8,303 nucleotides of DNA, from the NCBI GenBank assembly GCA_021286885.1, contig JAJTBM010000117.1:1-8303 (forward strand), read 5' to 3'. The notes below the pieces were generated by a model, which worked only from the letters and a program-made list of their open reading frames with translations, ran no database searches and was not told the origin of the DNA. Position numbers and translations under genes: made by a program. Below, piece by piece: positions 6,297 through 8,303 of this stretch (positions within the stretch are counted from its first letter, which is position 1; every line of letters begins with the position of its first letter). The stretch comes from Rhodocyclales bacterium. GTDB lineage: Bacteria; Pseudomonadota; Gammaproteobacteria; Burkholderiales; Rhodocyclaceae.

Positions 6297-6395
6297 GGGC
6301 GTCGATGGACGGTGGGTGTAGTCGGATTGTAAGGCGGAGCGGGCTTTTTGCCCTGCTCTTGGGGCGTGCAACGTGTTTTTTTGAATAAGTGTCGA

Positions 6396-7493
6396 CTAAT
6401 GTTTCACATTGTCGAGTACCTGTTCGGCAAGCTGACGCCGATAACGTTCCGGCGATAGGCCTGTCCAGCCCACAAAGGCCCGGTAAAACGCCGAGGTGTC
6501 CGCGTAGCCTAGATCTGCCGCCACCTGGGCAATCGACATGGGGGTTTTGGTGAGCCGGGCGAGGGCCAGATCCCGGCGCAGGGCTTCCTTGATGCCCCGG
6601 AAGCTGGAGCCTTCTTCCTCAAGCCGGCGGTGCAGGGTGCGGGAAGACATATGCAGCCGGTCGGCGGCCTCTTCCTGGCTTAGGCTGGCGGGCAGCTGCT
6701 GGCGGATCAGGTCGCGCACCCGGGTGACGGTGTTGCGGTCGCGTCGGTAAAGCATGCTGATGCGCCCCGGCGCCCCTTCCAGAAAAGCCATCAGGGCGGC
6801 TTCGTCGCGCCGTACCGGCAGCTCCAGCAGGGTCTGGTTGAAGCGGGCCACCAGCTGGGGGCCGGCCACGAAGCGGGAATGCTCGGTATAGACCAGGGCG
6901 TAATCGTCGGCGTGGGCCGGGCGCGGGAACGGGAAGTCCACCCCATCCAGGGCCAGCCCGCGTCCCACCAGCCAGCAGGCCACGCTGTGGATCAGGCGCA
7001 GCAGCCATTCAAACGCAAACACCCGGCCCGGATCGTCGGGGCGCGGGGCGAGGGGGCTGCGTTCGGTGATCTGCAATTCGGCCCGGCCATTCTGGCGCAG
7101 CACCCGGATCGCCAGATCGGGGAGCACGATGGCCAGAAAGCGCCGCGCCCGGTCGAGGGCCTCGGCCAGGGTGGGGGCGCCCAGCATGCCCCGGCACAAA
7201 AACTCGAAGCTGCCACAGCCCATGGGCCGCGAAAACAGCCCGAAGCCTTCATCGTCCAACCGGGCAATTACCCGGTTGTAGAGGCGCGCATACGCATCCA
7301 CAGGCAGCCGCTGGGCACCCGTGTGGGTGCCGGGCGTGGCGCCGGAGCTGGCGGTATCCGCAAGACGGATGTCCAGCTCGGCCAGCATGGGGGTGGGGTC
7401 GATGCCGCGCCGCAGCATTCCGGCCAGCATTCCGTGCACAAAACCCACTGAAACTGTGGCGTGTTTTCGGGTGGGCGGATTTTTCAGGCTCAT
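6396..7493 (-). CDS. AraC-family transcriptional regulator (arabinose_bd-type N-terminus)
   Basis: A 365-residue regulator. The N-terminal part (about residues 15-225) resembles the arabinose_bd-type ligand domain found in OruR-like AraC proteins, with [18 protein letters not shown] (83-100) the clearest patch. The C-terminal AraC DNA-binding domain (about 253-352) has both helix-turn-helix units: [20 protein letters not shown] (271-290) and [21 protein letters not shown] (320-340), closed by the family signature GLSPERYRR (345-353). The start at 7493 is set by GGAGAG four bases upstream; in-frame ATGs at 7514 and 7673 lack such a site, and the longer version would cross the whole divergent promoter region. 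The gene is divergent from icmF, a layout that often means the regulator controls both itself and its neighbour, so an acyl-CoA or fatty-acid-related effector is plausible but unproven. A 19-base palindrome lies directly before its ribosome site. The downstream GGDEF-EAL gene begins 99 bases after its stop. Confidence 0.92.
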   Translation of the reverse strand: MSLKNPPTRKHATVSVGFVHGMLAGMLRRGIDPTPMLAELDIRLADTASSGATPGTHTGAQRLPVDAYARLYNRVIARLDDEGFGLFSRPMGCGSFEFLCRGMLGAPTLAEALDRARRFLAIVLPDLAIRVLRQNGRAELQITERSPLAPRPDDPGRVFAFEWLLRLIHSVACWLVGRGLALDGVDFPFPRPAHADDYALVYTEHSRFVAGPQLVARFNQTLLELPVRRDEAALMAFLEGAPGRISMLYRRDRNTVTRVRDLIRQQLPASLSQEEAADRLHMSSRTLHRRLEEEGSSFRGIKEALRRDLALARLTKTPMSIAQVAADLGYADTSAFYRAFVGWTGLSPERYRRQLAEQVLDNVKH

Positions 7494-7647
7494 GGGGCTC
7501 TCCGGCAAGGCCATTGCCGGCACACGGGGACGGCTTGGCGGATTTTGCACGAAGGGCGTCGGGAAGGGCAATGCCGGGAGGGTCGTGGGGCTTCTAACAT
7601 CGGCTCCATTCAAACATTCAACACCCATGCGCGGGGGAGACACCACC
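7494..7647. promoter_or_regulatory. Divergent AraC/icmF intergenic region
   Basis: These 154 bases separate the two divergent starts and must hold both promoters. Toward icmF there is a TAACAT hexamer at 7595-7600 that could be a -10 box, without a good -35 partner. GGGGGAG at 7633-7639 is the icmF ribosome site. The heptamer GGCAATG occurs in opposite orientations at about 7512-7518 (minus) and 7568-7573 (plus), a possible pair of regulator half-sites. No sigma-54 element was found here. Confidence 0.45.
7502..7520. repeat. 19-base palindrome at the AraC gene leader
   Basis: CCGGCAA and TTGCCGG are perfect 7-base arms around a 5-base spacer (GGCCA). On the minus strand the stem ends in the GG that starts the GGAGAG ribosome site of the AraC gene. 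It could therefore be an autoregulatory operator, or an mRNA hairpin that partly hides the ribosome site. Confidence 0.5.
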
Positions 7648-8303
7648 ATGACCGATCTGAGCGTTGCCCACAAGCTCCTGCCCTACAAGCCCAAGAACAA
7701 GGTTCGCTTTGTGACCGCAGCGGCCCTGTTCGACGGGCACGATGCCTCGATCAACATCATGCGCCGCATCATGCAGGCCACCGGCAGCGAGGTGATCCAC
7801 CTGGGCCATAATCGTTCGGTGGGCGAGATTGTGAACGCGGCCCTGCAGGAAGACGTGCAGGGCATCGCCATCACCTCCTACCAGGGCGGCCATGTGGAGT
7901 TCTTCAAGTACATGATCGACCTGCTGCGCGCGAACGGCGGCGAGAACATCAAGGTGTTCGGCGGCGGTGGCGGGGTGATCGTCCCGGCGGAAATCCAGGA
8001 ACTCCACGACTACGGCGTCACCCGCATTTACGCCCCCGAAGACGGTGCCGTGATGGGCCTGCAGGGCATGATCAACGACGTGGTCCAGCGCTCCGACCAG
8101 GATCTGAGCAGCGCTGGCCCGGTGGGCGCCGAAGCGGTGCTTGCGGCCCTGCGGGCGGGCGACCGGCGCGCCCTGGCCCGCATCATCACCGGCCTCGAAA
8201 ACGGCCACTACGGCGCAGACATCAAGGCCGCGTTGATTGCCGCTGCCAGCGAACTGAGCGTCCCGGCCCTGGGCATCACCGGCACGGGCGGGGCGGGCCA
8301 GTC
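7648..8303 (+). CDS. icmF: Fused isobutyryl-CoA mutase IcmF (N-terminal 218 residues, partial)
   Basis: Runs off the right edge. The visible part matches the start of IcmF, which fuses a coenzyme-B12-binding domain, a MeaI/MeaB-type G-protein chaperone and the mutase barrel, and interconverts isobutyryl-CoA and n-butyryl-CoA in the cytoplasm. The B12 domain (about residues 17-147) has FDGHDAS with cobalt-ligand His31, ITSYQGGH (75-82) and the GGGGGVI turn (105-111). A helical linker (about 150-205) leads into the P-loop [10 protein letters not shown] (209-218), where the last residue would normally be Lys; CAG gives Gln here. The next codon is cut after TC. The start at 7648 is supported by GGGGGAG eight bases upstream; an in-frame ATG at 7627 lacks a ribosome site. 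A stand-alone MCM small subunit would stop after the B12 domain, so the linker and P-loop favour the fusion. The gene is divergent from the AraC regulator. Confidence 0.9.
   Translation, partial: MTDLSVAHKLLPYKPKNKVRFVTAAALFDGHDASINIMRRIMQATGSEVIHLGHNRSVGEIVNAALQEDVQGIAITSYQGGHVEFFKYMIDLLRANGGENIKVFGGGGGVIVPAEIQELHDYGVTRIYAPEDGAVMGLQGMINDVVQRSDQDLSSAGPVGAEAVLAALRAGDRRALARIITGLENGHYGADIKAALIAAASELSVPALGITGTGGAGQ

Noticed and set aside
6319..6341. A GGGC-AAAAA-GCCC hairpin with flanking AGC/GCT between the AraC stop and the GGDEF-EAL start, considered as a terminator.
   Set aside because: The stem is only 4 bases plus a bulged extension and no U tract follows, so termination is unlikely.
7545..7600. 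A sigma-70 promoter for icmF using TTGCAC (7545-7550) and TAACAT (7595-7600).
   Set aside because: The spacing of 44 bases is far too large, and neither hexamer has a proper partner at 16 to 18 bases.
7618..8208. A 196-residue minus-strand open frame at the right end.
   Set aside because: It lies opposite icmF, whose B12-binding and P-loop motifs leave no doubt about the coding strand.

Overview
The window looks like the chromosome of a GC-rich Gram-negative bacterium. A betaproteobacterium of the Rhodocyclales type is the best guess, based on the combination of a fused isobutyryl-CoA mutase (IcmF) start, a PEP-CTERM-style secreted protein behind a sigma-54 promoter, PAS/GGDEF/EAL signalling, and strong G/C third-position bias. 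This is inference; no rRNA or marker gene is present. No tRNA, rRNA, insertion sequence or CRISPR array was seen.

Layout, left to right. (1) 1-390, minus: 5' part of a small exported protein, probably of the PEP-CTERM class. (2) 391-706: an AT-rich intergenic block. It holds a near-consensus sigma-54 promoter at 425-439, an upstream palindrome at 508-523, a weak IHF-like site and a CRP-like palindrome. (3) 707-746: a strong intrinsic terminator facing the minus-strand genes. (4) 842-1315, minus: a VOC-fold protein resembling methylmalonyl-CoA epimerase, with a TTACGT-CA-ACGTAA operator-like palindrome just upstream. (5) 6296-1411, minus: a compact signalling operon. Its members are a PAS-PAS-GGDEF-EAL cyclic-di-GMP enzyme, a soluble PAS-PAS-histidine kinase-receiver hybrid 30 bases later, and an OmpR-type response regulator overlapping the kinase stop by ATGA. 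(6) 7493-6396, minus: an AraC-family regulator with an arabinose_bd-type N-terminal domain. (7) 7648 to the right edge, plus: the start of icmF, transcribed divergently from the AraC gene across a 154-base gap containing a 19-base palindrome.

Two themes emerge. One is signal transduction: the c-di-GMP enzyme, hybrid kinase and DNA-binding regulator form one unit that could link a cytoplasmic signal to both c-di-GMP level and transcription. The other is acyl-CoA metabolism: IcmF interconverts isobutyryl-CoA and n-butyryl-CoA, and the VOC protein may act on a related acyl-CoA thioester. The AraC regulator is a candidate controller of icmF.

The most checkable observations are the sigma-54 promoter in front of the exported protein, a glutamine codon where the IcmF P-loop lysine is expected (8299-8301), the palindromic operator ahead of the VOC gene, and the c-di-GMP/two-component operon. 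Nothing in the window clearly amounts to a wholly new system. The gene families are known, and the interest lies in their arrangement and control sites.
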